64,000 nucleotides of DNA from Apostichopus japonicus (GCF_037975245.1 NC_092566.1:4958001-5022000); one strand, 5' to 3'. Positions 40,472 to 53,242 are shown, counted from the stretch's first letter. The notes: generated from the letters alone by a model not told the origin. A program made the numbers and translations.

Positions 40472-43400
40472 TCATCGTCCCCGGAACACAAAGTAAAATG
40501 TAAGAATGATCACGCTCAGGAGGACGAAAGCGATTATGAAGAGGAGGAAACGGTTCTGGATGATTCTGGGAGATAAATATAAAAAAAATAAAAATCCAGC
40601 AGGTCTGAATATTGCATCCTTTTTGTTTGTCATATTTAGGCATCTATTCTATTTCTGCCGGTCAAATAACCTCGGTTACGGTTGGACGAAAGAAACCATT
40701 GAGATAAGTTTCTTATAGATCCTAAAGCAATGACATGATCATCAACTTTAGAGGGATATGTCGGTGGCAGAAAAAATGTCAAACCTCTCTTAGATAGGAG
40801 AAATGTTCCACACTGCTAGCTGCAATAACCATCAAAATATCTTGTGCCTAACTCAAGATATGAATTGATTGAATGTAACCTGTTTTGTTGCCATAATAAC
40901 CCCTACCGTGTCATCACTGTTCCCTGAAATTCTTAGAATTTCATCAAAATGTAAATTTTTTTTGAGAAATATTTATTTTTCTTCCACAGTGAATCACATA
41001 AATATTAAAAACTATAAAACATTACCCGTCAATTGGGATTCACAGTCTGGATGTTAATACAGTACTTATATACACTATGTGAGAGTCTGAAGGGCACCAT
41101 CGCAAAACTGGCAAAATGTGTAACAAATGTCTTTAATGTTGCTACGCCCATTTTTCTGTTGTTCTCCCTTTTTTTTTTACTCCATATGCTCCATAAAATT
41201 CAAAATTCACGATGGTCTCATATTCTGCATTCGAGAAGACTTTTTATTTAAATTTTAAATGGTAAAACCAGGAGGTTCTGACCTACCTCCTCATCATTGC
41301 ACTCAGTACTCTAGAGCTCTGACCTAGATAAGCATCTGTATCCTTTAACTGCAATGAAAAACAAGAAGAAGAATAAAAAAAATGTAAAAAACCTCCTTAA
41401 AACAGATGAAAATAAAAAAAAACTTTGACAACTTTGTGACGTGTATGTGAGGCTTTTTGATAATTTTTCTTTCTTTCTGCGTCACCCAAACGTGGAACAC
41501 ATTACCTTTTAAAGTCAACTGAAATACTTTATTCATGACTAACTCCACGCTCTGATTAAATACAGTCCCATTAGGAAAGGGAGAGAATTTATGAGAAATC
41601 ACCCGTTGAAACCCAAAGTGCTTCAAGGACGGAAATGCAGTCAGTAAGAGTGAAAATATAAATCGAGTGTATGTTGTTCACAAGTTGAGCTATGGTAGCC
41701 TGTAAAACTTCTTCTTATGATTACTACACCCCTCACGTTACAGATGTGAAAAGAACTTGAACAGCAGAAAGGACTTTTTAGGTGGACTAACACCGTTCAA
41801 CTGTGACCCACTTTCAAGGCCCTTTAAAGCTCAAATTATGCATGCCTGCATCCCATAGAGAGTGACATGGAGGTCACAATCATGAAACGAGATTGACATC
41901 CTGGATGCCAAGTACTTTGCAATTTAAAAAAAAATTGCTTACACCCTCTCTGTTTAGGCTGATTCATTCAAACACATTCGAGATATGTTAATATAATCAA
42001 ACATCTGTGTAAGTAGGGCACCCTGAGTAAGGGAGAATGAGGAATGCATCATTTGAGAACTTCTTGAGATTCATTAGACCAGGAATAATAGCTGAGAGAA
42101 ATACATAAAATCTTCTTTGATTTGACATGACAGATCGCCATGGAAACCGGAAGTGCTTAAGAATGGAAATGCATTCGGTAAGAGTTAAACAAATCAAGCG
42201 AGACATTGGCAAATTAAACTTTTAAGTGGTTGAGAAATTTTGCTTTAATACAACCCACTGCTCAGGCTTTTCCATCGAATGTGGAAGTTGTAAAATGTCA
42301 CCGATTGATGCAGGAATAATTTACCCTACACAGCTGTTTAATGTTCTTGGTTCTTAAAGGAGCAACAAGCCCAACCATTATAATTGGTCTATGTGATAAA
42401 GATAACTGGCATGAACAACTTCCTAAAAAAAGCAAAGAAAAAACTCATATTCCATTTAGGAGGTATCATAGATTTATTTCCTTGACACACAAGGTTAAAC
42501 ACTTGATCAAGTATAATTATGACATCATCAAGCCACATGTGTTTCACATTTGTTAAATTTTTTTAATATTTATTACAATGTTTCTTTTCTGTAATGCCGA
42601 TGGCTTTTAAGAAATTGCTGAATCTAAAATAACAAAGGTCTTAACGTGACATTATGATGGCATTGGTTTCAAGGTCGACAACAATGTTGACATTTGACCT
42701 TGAAAATATGAACAGGAGATACAGACTGTAAGTAAAAGGTTTGCTAGTGGCACTATGACATCACAGATTCACAAATTTACAGCCTTCAGACATTATTATA
42801 ATAATAATCAGCAGTTGTTGTGACGACGCTTAAGTGACCACAAATGTGGGAGAAACCAGCACAGGCTTATGGATTACAACTTACACGCCAGGTGGCTCTC
42901 AATTCAACATTTTAACTCAAATTTGGACTCTTTTTAATTTCGAGAGTCATTTCAGATAAGAAAACCGTAGATTGCTCTTGGATGAAAAACCCACCTTACT
43001 ATGACCCGGCAGGGTATCGAACCCGGAACCCCCGATTGCTAAGCTTCAACTTTAGGCCTATAACTTTCAAACTAAGGTATCTCCTAAATGCACCATGTTA
43101 TTTCTTAGATGTTTTGGGGAGTTGTTCGATCTCTGTCATTTATATAAACCAAAAGTTGATGGTTGGAATTTGTGACTCCTTTAATCTACCCAAAGAATAT
43201 ATAATTCATTTAGTACAGTAGTTACCCTGTTCCTTGACCGTTGTATTTTATCTCTGTCTCTGTGAAGGTTGTCCATTATATCCTGACCCATTTGCTCTGA
43301 GAAAATATGAGAAAGTGAATGAATAAAGACAGATTCTACACTACCCCAAATTTATGACCAAGAACAAAATTTATCACTTAAAAGAACTTTGTTAACATCA

Positions 43401-46400
43401 AACAGCTCAGTGTAACCCTTGGCAACAGCTATAAATTGTGAAGGAAGGCTAGCAAAACACTATAAGGAGAGTTTATTTCCTTGTGTATTGATTGATTGAT
43501 GTATTTATTTAGTCATTCATTAATATAATTTTTAATCAATTATTAATCATTTATTTATTCATACATTCATTAATTCACTCATTTCCCATTTTTTCTTGAA
43601 GAGGTGAGGAGAACAATGAGTAATCGATAGCAACCTTTCTAGAAAGGTCTTGACTATTTGCTCTTTCTATACAGTTGTTGAAGCACTTCCTCATTACTCA
43701 TGTTCATCCCTGCATGATCCACAAGTGATGCATAATCCTTTCTCGCTCCCAGATTTTAACAAATCAACATAACAAACAGCTTCATGTAAAATACTATAAA
43801 ACAAAAGTAACAAAGAAAATATATAATGTATATATAAATATATATATGTATATAGATATACATATTTATATATATAAATATAGATATATATATTAATATA
43901 TATATTAATTATATATTAATATATATATATATATACATTTGACAACTTAATCTTACCACACTGGTCACTGAGGATTCTTAGAATCGTTCACACTATGCTA
44001 CTCAAAAGTTAATGCAAAGCTAGAGTTACAGATAGACAATCCTACCACCCATGGTGGCACATGAGAGGAAAACTCATTTCAGGTTAGATGTCAGACAGCA
44101 GAAAGCACTTGGATTATGTGAGCAGTTGGATACTATTTCTACATTCAAAGCCTAGCTATTGCACTGCATGGTCACAAAAAGGAAAGCAAGTACCCCTTAT
44201 TCTACCGGGAATATATCTAGAAAAAGTAACCGGTTAACATCTTTTGACCTAGCAATAGCTCTGTGATTTTTTGATAAAGCAACATTTTGATGGAGATGCA
44301 AATATACAATTATTTATTCATATCATTTAACGCAAAATTCAAAGAAATGGCTAAGATGAAATGAGCCCAAAATAAGGTCTGGAAACACTATGTCGACTAG
44401 CTCCACACATCAGAATGCTCATCCAGACGACAACCTTTGTACTTACTTCTATAACATCTTGGACAAACAAAAAGTACATTCACACAGAGAAAACTGCAAG
44501 TCCACAATGTGACAATACATTTAATGGTTAAGAACTAGATAATTTCTGGCACTTGCAGGTTAAAGATAGATGCCTAACATTGAAGGTGCTAAAAATTTTC
44601 AATTTCTATGGACAGCTTACATGTGCTCTAGTTTGCTGTGTAAATTGATCTAAAACTTTGTTTCTGTCTATGAAATATTTTTTATTAAATTAGAAACCAG
44701 ATCTGTAGGCAACTGAACTACATCTCTTCCGAGGTACAAGGCTTTGATTCACAAAACAGCATGTGAAGAAGGCAAAGATATAGCGTTTAGAGTGTCTGCC
44801 ACATAACCATACGGTTCCTGGATTTAAAGCTCCCTGAGAACCATATTCTCTTGACCTATGCAAAAATGTTACTTTGCAGTGCTATTGAGCAGAGTCCTCA
44901 CCGGATTTGTTATTTCTGGGATTGGTTTGGTTCAATTCTCGCAATTTTTTCGAAACAACCTTGCTCTCAACAGTTACACCTGATGATATATGGAGTGCCT
45001 TCACGGTCAACCTCCCTCAGCAGTTGAGAAATTGGTCAGATGCTGAGGTTCTCTCTTTCTGTGGCTCAGAACTTTACATGGCATGTCCTGGACACAGGAA
45101 TGAGTGCCACGATTACACACCTGCCATGTAAAGTCCCTGAACATCCATGGAAAATGGACGGCTTGGTGTAAGCCTGGTGTTCACCCACGATCAACACATG
45201 GATGGGATTTCAACTGAACTCTGTTGACTTCCTAATCCTTGGGAGATGCTTCGACTCAAAAAACAGACAAACTGTCATATCGTCCTTATAGTGTTGCACA
45301 ATACCCTCAAGAAAAGGAGGAGACAGAAAATGAGTGGTACACCATGAATGGGCAGGTGATACTCTATGTACCAATGGCTATTTGTTCCCCTGTATTCATC
45401 CTATCAATGAACACTTACCTGATTCTACTGCCATTCTGTAACCGGCATCTAGCTTCCTTGATGTCCTCTCCAACTTCTCTGTATTATCCAAAAGTCTCGT
45501 CCTCTGTAGGAAGGTCAAAAGCAGATATTTCTCATGATAAACAAAACAAACAAAAAAAACATATTCAAAAGAGTTTTGAATGTGGAAGGATGTTATTGGG
45601 CAGGATTTGAATCATTGACTACTGATTGAAATATCCAGCATTAATCAGTAAAAAAGCCATTTCTTTGCTGGAGGTTCCCATTCAGTTCATTAAGGAGTGT
45701 TAGCTCAGTGGTTAACGCCGGTGCCTTCCAATCATAAGGTCCCCAGTTTGAGTCACTCCAAGATTAATGTATGTCGTCCAGTTACAGAGTTGTTGACAAT
45801 TCATAATCATGGACATTAAATATGAATCTACTTCAGTCAGCTGCTTCTCAGATAAGCCAATGAGGCTTCTTTGTGGGTTCCTGCTTGCAGGAGGATCTAA
45901 AATACTAAAATACATACATTCAGAAATCTCTCTCTTTCTTTCCACTTTGCATCAAAAGGAAGCTGGGACCTGATCCCTAGTTACACAGTATGCAAGTAAC
46001 AATGGCTTATGAATTGCACCCCCAGCAAGCAATTGGTAATGTATGGATTGCCACCAACCAAGGACTGTTGGTAGTGATTTGTAATCGTGAGGTAACTAGT
46101 CTGCATACTTAATACTAAATGCTAACTTGTTTATTCATATTTTACCTGTAATCTGTTTCATGATATCCTTTAGACAAAGTGTTTATACAGAAGGGGAATT
46201 CTATTAGACGATAATTGTGTCTTGTGTAACGTTTTGTTTTGCCACATATTGTGTAAATTATTTGGATGGCTAGCTATAAGAAGATTTGCAGGGGGGCTAT
46301 GGCCCACTAATAATTTCCACAAAAATAACTTTCATGTGGGCAAGATGTCAACACTGAACAATGGTCTGACTCTTGGGGTAGTGTTACAGGCCTCCTGGTA

Positions 46401-49153
46401 TTAGGCTATAAGCATTACACACATGAATGCAGCAAAGTAAACTGAATTCCTCAAATTGAAAGGACTACTGTAATACATTCAAGCAATATATTTTCAGCTC
46501 ATGCTTTTGCTTGGCAGACCACATTAATATTTCAAACAGGACCAACGATTTTAAACCTTGATATATCAAACCAGACAATAGAAACTGAACATATACCACC
46601 TCAAGCTGTTTAATACATATATATATAGCCACTAAAATAAATTTAGAATAACTTCTTCAATATTTTGAAAGGGTGTAAATGTCATATTTCTGAATAAACT
46701 ATCAATTTCTGGACCTAAATGATAATAAATTACTTTCTACCAACTCACCTGGTCCTCTGAATTTCTTGGATCTTCTAGGCTGAACAGCTCTTCTCTCATA
46801 GCCTCATCTCGGAAGTTGAGTTTGGCTTTTTTCTGTTACCACGGCAATGTGAAAATATACTTAAATTATTATGCAATCTTGATTCTTAAAAACATAAATA
46901 TGCAATTACAAGTTTTCTTCTTACTTTATTTTATTTAAGTCTCCTTCATCATTTTCCCTTGCTGCTTGCTTCTATGTTTTGTATTATTTTGCTACAAATT
47001 CTTGTGTAATTTCATCTTATTCCCCTAAAATAATAAATCAAATTGATATTAATTCAAATTGATCAGAACTGGAAAATAAATCTGCAGATATACCTACATG
47101 GAGTAACTTATCTGACATGGCTTGTAAACTGCTACAAAAAAAAAAGTGATTTTTGCACATAATTTTATTATTTCATACTATTTTAGTAAACACCAAAATT
47201 CACAACTGCTATGCATAACCTACACACTGACTAACTCCTTGACCCAGTATCAATGTAACTTTAAAACAGGTAGCAGATGAAGAATACTGTCTTTAATGTT
47301 TTGTTTTTCATGCTGCAAGATACAACCTGAAATATTGCACAGAGGTCAGCGGTTAAACCATATTTCATAATGTACAATTCTGTAATATTATACGGCAGAA
47401 GTAAAAGATATTACTTGGTCTAGGAGCTTTCATTAAACAAAATGTATTTATAAATGCAAATCATCCCGCATTTAGTTACTTAGTGCTCATAAATATTTTC
47501 CAAATTTCCTTCCATCATCTTTAAATTTTGAGAAAGTTGAAGTTTTTAGCTGAAAATTCTCTCAGTCAAAAATGAACTCATAGGCTTACATAGTTCACAC
47601 TTCTTGAGATATAAACATCACAGATTAAGGGTTAATGTTTCCTTTTGCATTTGCAGTTCCACAAATTGTAAGTACTTACTAAATCCTTCTCTAATCTTCC
47701 CAGTTCTGTTTTATAACTCTTGACTCTGGTGGTGTATTTTTGTTTATCTGACTGACTCATAGAATGTACTTCCAGCTCCATCTGTTCCAACTGAAAAAGA
47801 AATAAAATTAAAAATATTATCAGCAAAGAAAAAAAATTAAGAAGAAAAGATATGTAAAAACTACAAAGACAACAGGTTTATTGAAACAAAATTTTGCATT
47901 CACACAGATATTTCTTGGATGAGTTACAAACTTACCAATTCTTTGGCTTCATCTATCTGTCTTTCGGTTAAGTTGCATAAATTTTTCTTTTCAGCTGAAA
48001 AAAAGAGAAGCAAACATACAATGGAAGGTAAATTCTATGGAATATTCCTGTGAAATACAATGCAATGCTTATCTTGAATAGGATATACTCCACACCTGAA
48101 ATGCCCCATCTCAATATCCTGTCTCTCACACGAGATTTCCTTTATTGATTGGATAAACCCTCAATACTGCCAGGGAGTGGATCACAGTAGATGATCTGAG
48201 ATGCCATAATTGTAGTTGTTGTTTAAAAGCTTTACTTTCTTTTATAGTCTGAATCTGAATGGGTTAAGTCTGCAAAAATCTTTCTAGAGGACATAAACCC
48301 CAACCAAGCGCTACAAAGTATGAGTAAGAGTTATAAGTTATTAGATAACAAAACAAGAATTTAGTTACTTAAGCCTTTCTTTGAAACAGTCTAGACTAGG
48401 TGCATGCACAATGTCTGATGGCAAAGCATTCCAATCTTTTAAGGTGCAGGGGAAGAAGGAAGATTTATATAATTTTTTCTAGCGAAGGAACTTGGAAGTT
48501 AAGATAGTAACTAAGATAGTAGTTAACATAGTCTGTTGATTATACTGAACAAATCATTGTTCCTCTGTATTTAGATTTTTTTCAAAACACTTGTTTTGTA
48601 GAAAAGAATTTGCCACTGACATATGAGTGCATTAAATAATATAGCCTAAGGGAAAATAAAAAAATACAGTTTAATTCCAATGAAACACAACTTCACAAGC
48701 TTTGATGAGCGGTGATAGTGACTTTTCAGGGGGCAAACCACAACATCACTTAAAGTTTAAATGCCCCAAAGAAAACAATCCTGGGTCCCATATCACCCTG
48801 AGGATTCTGGGCATATGGTTACCGTTTGTACCACTAAGAAATTCAACTTTTGGTATTATCTTACTTTTTTCATTCACAACACAAAAATAATCGATATGGT
48901 AGTTAACTTGTGTTTGTATATTATGTAACCGATTTATGATTAACAGTTTGTTGAAGCCTAACTTAGGCCTAAGCTTTGTAAACGTTAAATTACTATCCAG
49001 AGTTGGAGCCTAACGTTAGCCTGGCTTGACGTTCGACGAAACATTACAAGGTATGCAATCACCTCCACTTAGGTTGGGAACTTGATTGATTTTGGACGTT
49101 ATTTCCGCCGACAGAATGCCAAACTGGTTTTCGAATTCCTCCATTGCACTCAT
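40472..49153 (-). CDS. VTI1A: Vesicle transport through interaction with t-SNAREs homolog 1A (VTI1A), 8 coding exons, 218 aa
   Basis: Coding exons on the minus strand: 49153-49063, 47994-47936, 47790-47680, 46832-46749, 45503-45419, 43296-43226, 41348-41287 and 40565-40472. All have AG/GT borders and phases that join in frame (657 nt with stop). The product is a Qb-SNARE for fusion of vesicles with Golgi and endosomal membranes. An N-terminal helical (Habc) domain covers about residues 1-90 (FGILSAEITSKI, then EAKELLEQMELEV). The SNARE helix covers about 116-187 (LLDNTEKLER, then MAVES and IQRSRNR). One membrane anchor spans about 194-215, followed by RGR at the cytoplasm-distal end. The central SNARE layer appears to hold Asp (LHRDRDK), as I recall for mammalian VTI1A, where the VTI1B paralogue has Gln; this favours VTI1A. 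Length fits the 217-aa human protein. The start MSAMEEFE is the first in-frame Met matching the family. It is transcribed divergently from RPL34. A weak point is the exon 1 donor, GTGATT. Confidence 0.95.
41606..42215 (-). repeat. Diverged direct repeat pair in VTI1A intron 7
   Basis: Segments at about 41606-41665 and 42150-42215 share, on the minus strand, CTCTTAC..., TGCATTTCC and AAGCACTT...GGTTTC at roughly 70 percent identity, spaced about 550 bp. Each sits in an open frame (41626-41345 and 42212-41997) with similar translations (ISILKHFRFPW and LKHFGFQRV). The frames match no protein I recognise, so this is probably a duplicated transposon fragment. Confidence 0.4.
42690..42785 (+). repeat. 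Dispersed repeat with CTATGACATCACAGATT core
   Basis: Shares CTTTGAAAATATGAA-like, CTAGTGGCA, TATGACATCACAGATT and ACAAA(A/T)TTACA words in order with 54530-54630, about 70 percent identity. It directly abuts the 3' end of the family-2 SINE at 42792. Confidence 0.5.
42792..43045 (-). mobile_element. tRNA-derived SINE (family 2), near full length
   Basis: On the minus strand a tRNA-like 3' half carries B box GGTTCGATACC (43013-43023). The body holds CCGGGTCATAGTAAGGTGGG, AAATTTGAGTTAAAATGT, GTTGTAATCCATAAGCCTGT and GTGGTCACTTAAGCGTCGT, ending in TGCTGATTATTATTATAA. The 3' 140 bp matches 33149-33287. The A box is degenerate or lost. It lies in VTI1A intron 6. Confidence 0.7.
43819..43936. repeat. 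AT-rich imperfect microsatellite
   Basis: TATA, TATG and TTAATATA units over about 118 bp in VTI1A intron 5, rich in short palindromes. Confidence 0.85.
45694..45897 (+). mobile_element. tRNA-derived SINE, old copy (family 1)
   Basis: The head GGAGTGTTAGCTCAGTGGTT has A box TAGCTCAGTGG (45701-45711), and the B box is AGTTTGAGTCA (45745-45755). GGAGTG at the 5' edge can pair with CACTCC at 45754-45759, preserving an acceptor-like stem. The body keeps GTTAACGCCGG, TGT(C)GTC, ACATGGACGTTAAAT-like and GGTTCCTGCTTGC words of the copies at 9843 and 14278, but is much more diverged. It is inserted in VTI1A intron 4, on the strand opposite to the gene. Confidence 0.8.
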
Positions 49154-49358
49154 TTTCGTGTTCTGTTTCTTCTCGAAAGAATGTTGTAATGGGTCTCTCT
49201 AACAGTGATAGATGACTGCGCCTGTCTCTACGACAGTTGAACGGTAAACGGTGAGAAAAACCTACACATTTAGAATCGGTATACATTAGCAATTTTTCAT
49301 CAGCATTTGTTGTTGACATTTTGCTCTGCACCCGTGTCTGCTTGGAACGTTAAACACT
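49154..49358. promoter_or_regulatory. Probable bidirectional promoter of VTI1A and RPL34
   Basis: This interval lies between the VTI1A start codon and a good splice donor (CACT|GTAAGT, exon end 49358) that could close a non-coding first exon of RPL34. CpG is concentrated here: 13 in 49021-49260, against one in RPL34 intron 1 (50641-51480). No TATA box is evident. The exact RPL34 transcription start, and a terminal oligopyrimidine tract, cannot be fixed. The donor assignment is inferred. Confidence 0.45.
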
Positions 49359-50574
49359 GTAAGTTGGTAATACTGTTGTTAGATGTTGCAAAATGCTACT
49401 ATGACACCTAAACTAATCAATTAGTAGCAATATTATTTACAATTAAAATATTATATACATAATTTGTGCTTTTAAGGATTAAAATTAATTTTTAAGTTAA
49501 CTCAAATCTCACACTGTTCACATTATTTAAGGCATCTGCACACTTTCTAGCTTGTTGTTGAAGTTGAAGCTAGTAGACTTTTCAATGATTACACGACCAA
49601 CATAGACGTTATGGCTATGCTCATGTGAATGGCTGATAAATATTATGAGCATTACATGTGAACCGTAGTGTAGCTAACTTCGGTTTTTGGACTTGCCTAA
49701 TCCTTTACTCTCCTTGGTATTCAGGTCGTACAGACCTTCTGTGTAAGCATATAATATCCTCAAATATCTTCACAAACCCAAACTATCTTCCAAAAAGGGT
49801 GGGACACAGTGAAAGAATATGTATCAAATTAAGTTCTCTCTATTTCAGTTGATGTCTTACTGTATTGTTAGACAAGAAAATTGATCGGATATGAATCCAC
49901 CATTACCGATGCATTGAAATACCCTGTCTGTGCTGGTCACTGCAACACAATTACTAAGTTATGCTTAGGCCTAACCATTTCTGAACACTTCTGACCTAGT
50001 GTAAACTGAACATACCATACGACTGTTGAACCAACTGTTACTAGTGTTCTTAGCATTAACACTGATTGTTGCTACATACGTAAGTTCTGATCTGCTGAAA
50101 TCGTGGATATTCTGTAGTCTTTGCAATACAGAGTGAGAACTATCCCCTACTAGGCTACTACTAGTCCTAAAGAGATTAAGACAATGTTTTTGATAGGCCT
50201 CTGTAGGCTAGGCTCTTTATATGATACATTTGTTTAAATTGCGAGCAGAAATGGACTATGCATATGATTCAACCGTCACGGTACTAACGTAAAACTGTAA
50301 TAGGACTAGGGCCTATGAAACAATTACCTTTACATAGCCTAAGTATGGAATTCCAGATATGACATGTAAAATCCAGAAATATTTGTATGCTTCTCTATTT
50401 GTTGCTCTCATTTTTCACTTATCCCTGAGATTTTAGTTTTATCAGGCTATTGCAATATGTTACAGCCTGACAGGAAGTGTAGGTTCAAATGATAATAAGT
50501 GTCAGCTCAGGTCAAAACCAACAAAAGTTGGACATCAACATATAAAAAAAATCTTTTTTTCTTTCAGAGCCAAG

Positions 50575-53205
50575 ATGGTTCAACGTATGACATATAGGAG
50601 GCGCCACCCCTACAAAACCAGGTCCAACAAAGTCAGGATGTAAGTTACCATCTTGGAATGTCAATATCTGAAACAAATTAAATTGATATTTAATTTTTGG
50701 GTGCATCTTACATTGGATGTAATTCCTTTAATCATGGTATAAACATTGTACAATACAGTTGCAACAAGAATTATAACTGAAGAAAATTGTGCCCTTTGAT
50801 GAACTCTATTGTGAAAATCAAATGGCCTTTTGGCTGTGATTGAGTTTCACATTGTGTTTGACTGATAACTGTTAGTAGTGTCTACCTACCCAGTACATTT
50901 CAACTTTAAATGCTTCAGGGAAAACTTGAAGGATATGTGACTTCATCATATATTTCTTGTGGTATGTGAACATTCAGCCATTAATGCATCTGTGCAGATA
51001 GCTTAGAAGTGTACTTAATTATTGCATTCCAGTTGTAAGTGAAAATTTGCTTTCATCTCCATAAGGCACAGAAGAAATTTCTTGATTTTTTGTAGTGCAA
51101 CTTTGTTAGTTACGCTAATCAAGTGACTTACTACAGGATTTTAGTATCAGATGTTTTCAAAACAAACACAGAAATTCTGCTTTAATAAAATAAAATATTA
51201 CATGTGTCAGACCTGTTACATTACAGTAGCTGACATTATTCCTCAGATGAAAGGCTTAGTAGAAATCAAAAGTATTTACATCCAGGAAGTATTAAAAAGC
51301 TTTTGTATTTATGAACAAATAACAAATTGACAGAAACTTAAGAATATTACCTCAAATTAGGAGTATTTTTTTTTTGAGGGGGGGGGGGGATTTGGAGTAA
51401 AATTTGGAATAGTGTAGTAGTACTTCCCTGATACCTTACATCTTTATCATGCCTGTTCTAAACTCATTTCACCTTTTTATCTCTCCCCCAACAGAGTAAG
51501 AACACCAGGTGAGTGATTGCAAATTCTATCTTCAGCTCCTATAAATTGTGATTGTCTCCCCAACATTTCTTTTTCTTGAATAAAATCTAGTTTTATAGAA
51601 GAGAAATTACCTTAAATATTAGGAGGATAAAGTGGAAAATTAACAGTGATGCTCCATTAACTTAAAGCTCTGAAAAGGCATTTAAGTTGCCAACCTGGGT
51701 ATGTTTTTTCTTGTTATTTTTCTGAAGGGGTTAAACAACATTTTAACTTAAATAGATAAGATGTGGTTCATAGCATCAAACAACAATGTGAAAAAATGCC
51801 ACTTTTATTAATAATGTAAATATTTGGTTCATTTCCTCTTGAAATAATGTAATGTAGTACACATCATTTGCATGAATGCTAGATATTCAGGTATAAGGTC
51901 ATCTTTAGGTTTCCTGCCTGACTTTGAAATTATGAAAATGTTTTGCTATTTATATTCCAGGTGGTCGTCTTGTGTACCATTATCTGAAGAAACGGGTTTC
52001 TCCTCCAAAATGTGGTGATACTGGAGTCAGGCTGAGGGGTGTAAGTTGCATCTTATTCACACTTTAAACTTATTTAATTATAGCTAATTAGTAATATTTA
52101 AGTAAGTTTAGAAAGCATGTGCTTCCTTTCAGTTTTGATAAATTGTAGCCTACAGATGTTGATTTTATTATTAGTGTTGCTCATACGAAAGCAGAAAATA
52201 ATAGTGAATTTTTAGGAAAGTTGTAATGGAATTTATTGCCTGGAACAAATCCAAAAAGTTAGTGCAAAATGCTGTGTTAAAATGTGATTATCTGAAGATA
52301 TCATGGTTTTCTAACATATGATGGGTGAATGCATAATACAGAAATTTAAGCTAGTTTGAAAATGTGAATTGAGCGGTAAATTTTGGGGTAAAATATTAAA
52401 TGTTGATAATCATAGATAAATTTACACACATCAGGGTCCCTAAATCACGTAAGTTCTTCCTACTCTTTTCCATAGGTTCAGGATGAAGATTTTGTCAGTT
52501 TGTTATGAGAACTACCTATGTTATTCCTCAGGTTAAAGTTTAATACATTCCTTGTGATTATTTTATCAGGTCATTGCAGCTAGGCCTAAAAAGCTGATGA
52601 GGATCCCGAGATACAAGAAGAAAGTTACCAGGGCCTACGGAGGTTGTCTATCAGCTAGTGCTGTTCGCAAGAGGTAAGTTCATGGCAACATGGTGATTTC
52701 ATTATAGACACAGACAAGCCTATTACTTATGTTATTGTCATTACTGGTAGGCAGTTTGTCATGTTTTGAAGTAAATTTTTGCACTTAAATACATTGCAGA
52801 ATGTGAAAGATAGTTGAGCATTCTTTTGCTGTCAATTGTTTCCAGTTTTAATCACTTTGGTAATGTCTCTATTGCTATCATTCACATAAGGACGTGGCGC
52901 TGTCCTCATAGAAGATTCTGGGTTGTGGGGCTAAAAGTTTCCTAACTGCTGTTCTAACAACCCGGCCCAGCCCCCCTCAATATGAAAAAAGATGCAATAT
53001 TCAAATGTACTAGCTTTGCTAGAGTTGTTCTAATGAAATAAATAAGATTTTGATATTTTATTAAGATTTTCCAAAAGGTCAAGGAACATTCACAAGGAAG
53101 TTGTTTCCTCTTTTACTTTACAGGATTGTACGAGCCTTTCTTATTGAAGAACAGAAGATTGTACACAGAGTCCTGAAAGCACAGCAAGCTGGCAAGAAGA
53201 AGTAG
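50575..53205 (+). CDS. RPL34: 60S ribosomal protein L34 (eL34), 5 coding exons, 114 aa
   Basis: Coding exons: 50575-50639, 51495-51508, 51961-52040, 52570-52673 and 53124-53205. All borders are AG/GT and the phases join to 345 nt including stop TAG at 53203. The product is the cytosolic large-subunit protein eL34. Family hallmarks are the start MVQRMTYRRRHPY, RTPGGRLVYHYLKK, RAYGGC, RIVRAFLIEEQKIV and a Lys-rich end. The second exon is only 14 nt and supplies the conserved VRTPG. A further upstream non-coding exon is implied by the acceptor TTTCTTTCAG ending at 50567, only seven bases before the ATG. The vertebrate CGVC and CAKC cysteine pairs are reduced to single cysteines (KCGDTG, GGCLSAS). 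Length is close to the 117-aa human protein. Confidence 0.97.
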
Positions 53206-53242
53206 ACAAATGAGTGTTTGAACTGTAACTGATAGGAATGGA

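Noticed and set aside
40131-40496. 121-codon plus-strand frame
   Set aside because: It lies antisense to the last VTI1A exon and its 3' flank; the translation resembles no protein.
43500-43580. ATTCATTCATT-type words as a tandem array
   Set aside because: Too irregular and short to define a unit; simple AT-rich intron sequence.
50790-50870. Possible C/D-box snoRNA in RPL34 intron 1 (TTGATGA then CTGA about 65 nt later)
   Set aside because: There is no terminal stem next to the boxes and no recognisable guide complementarity.
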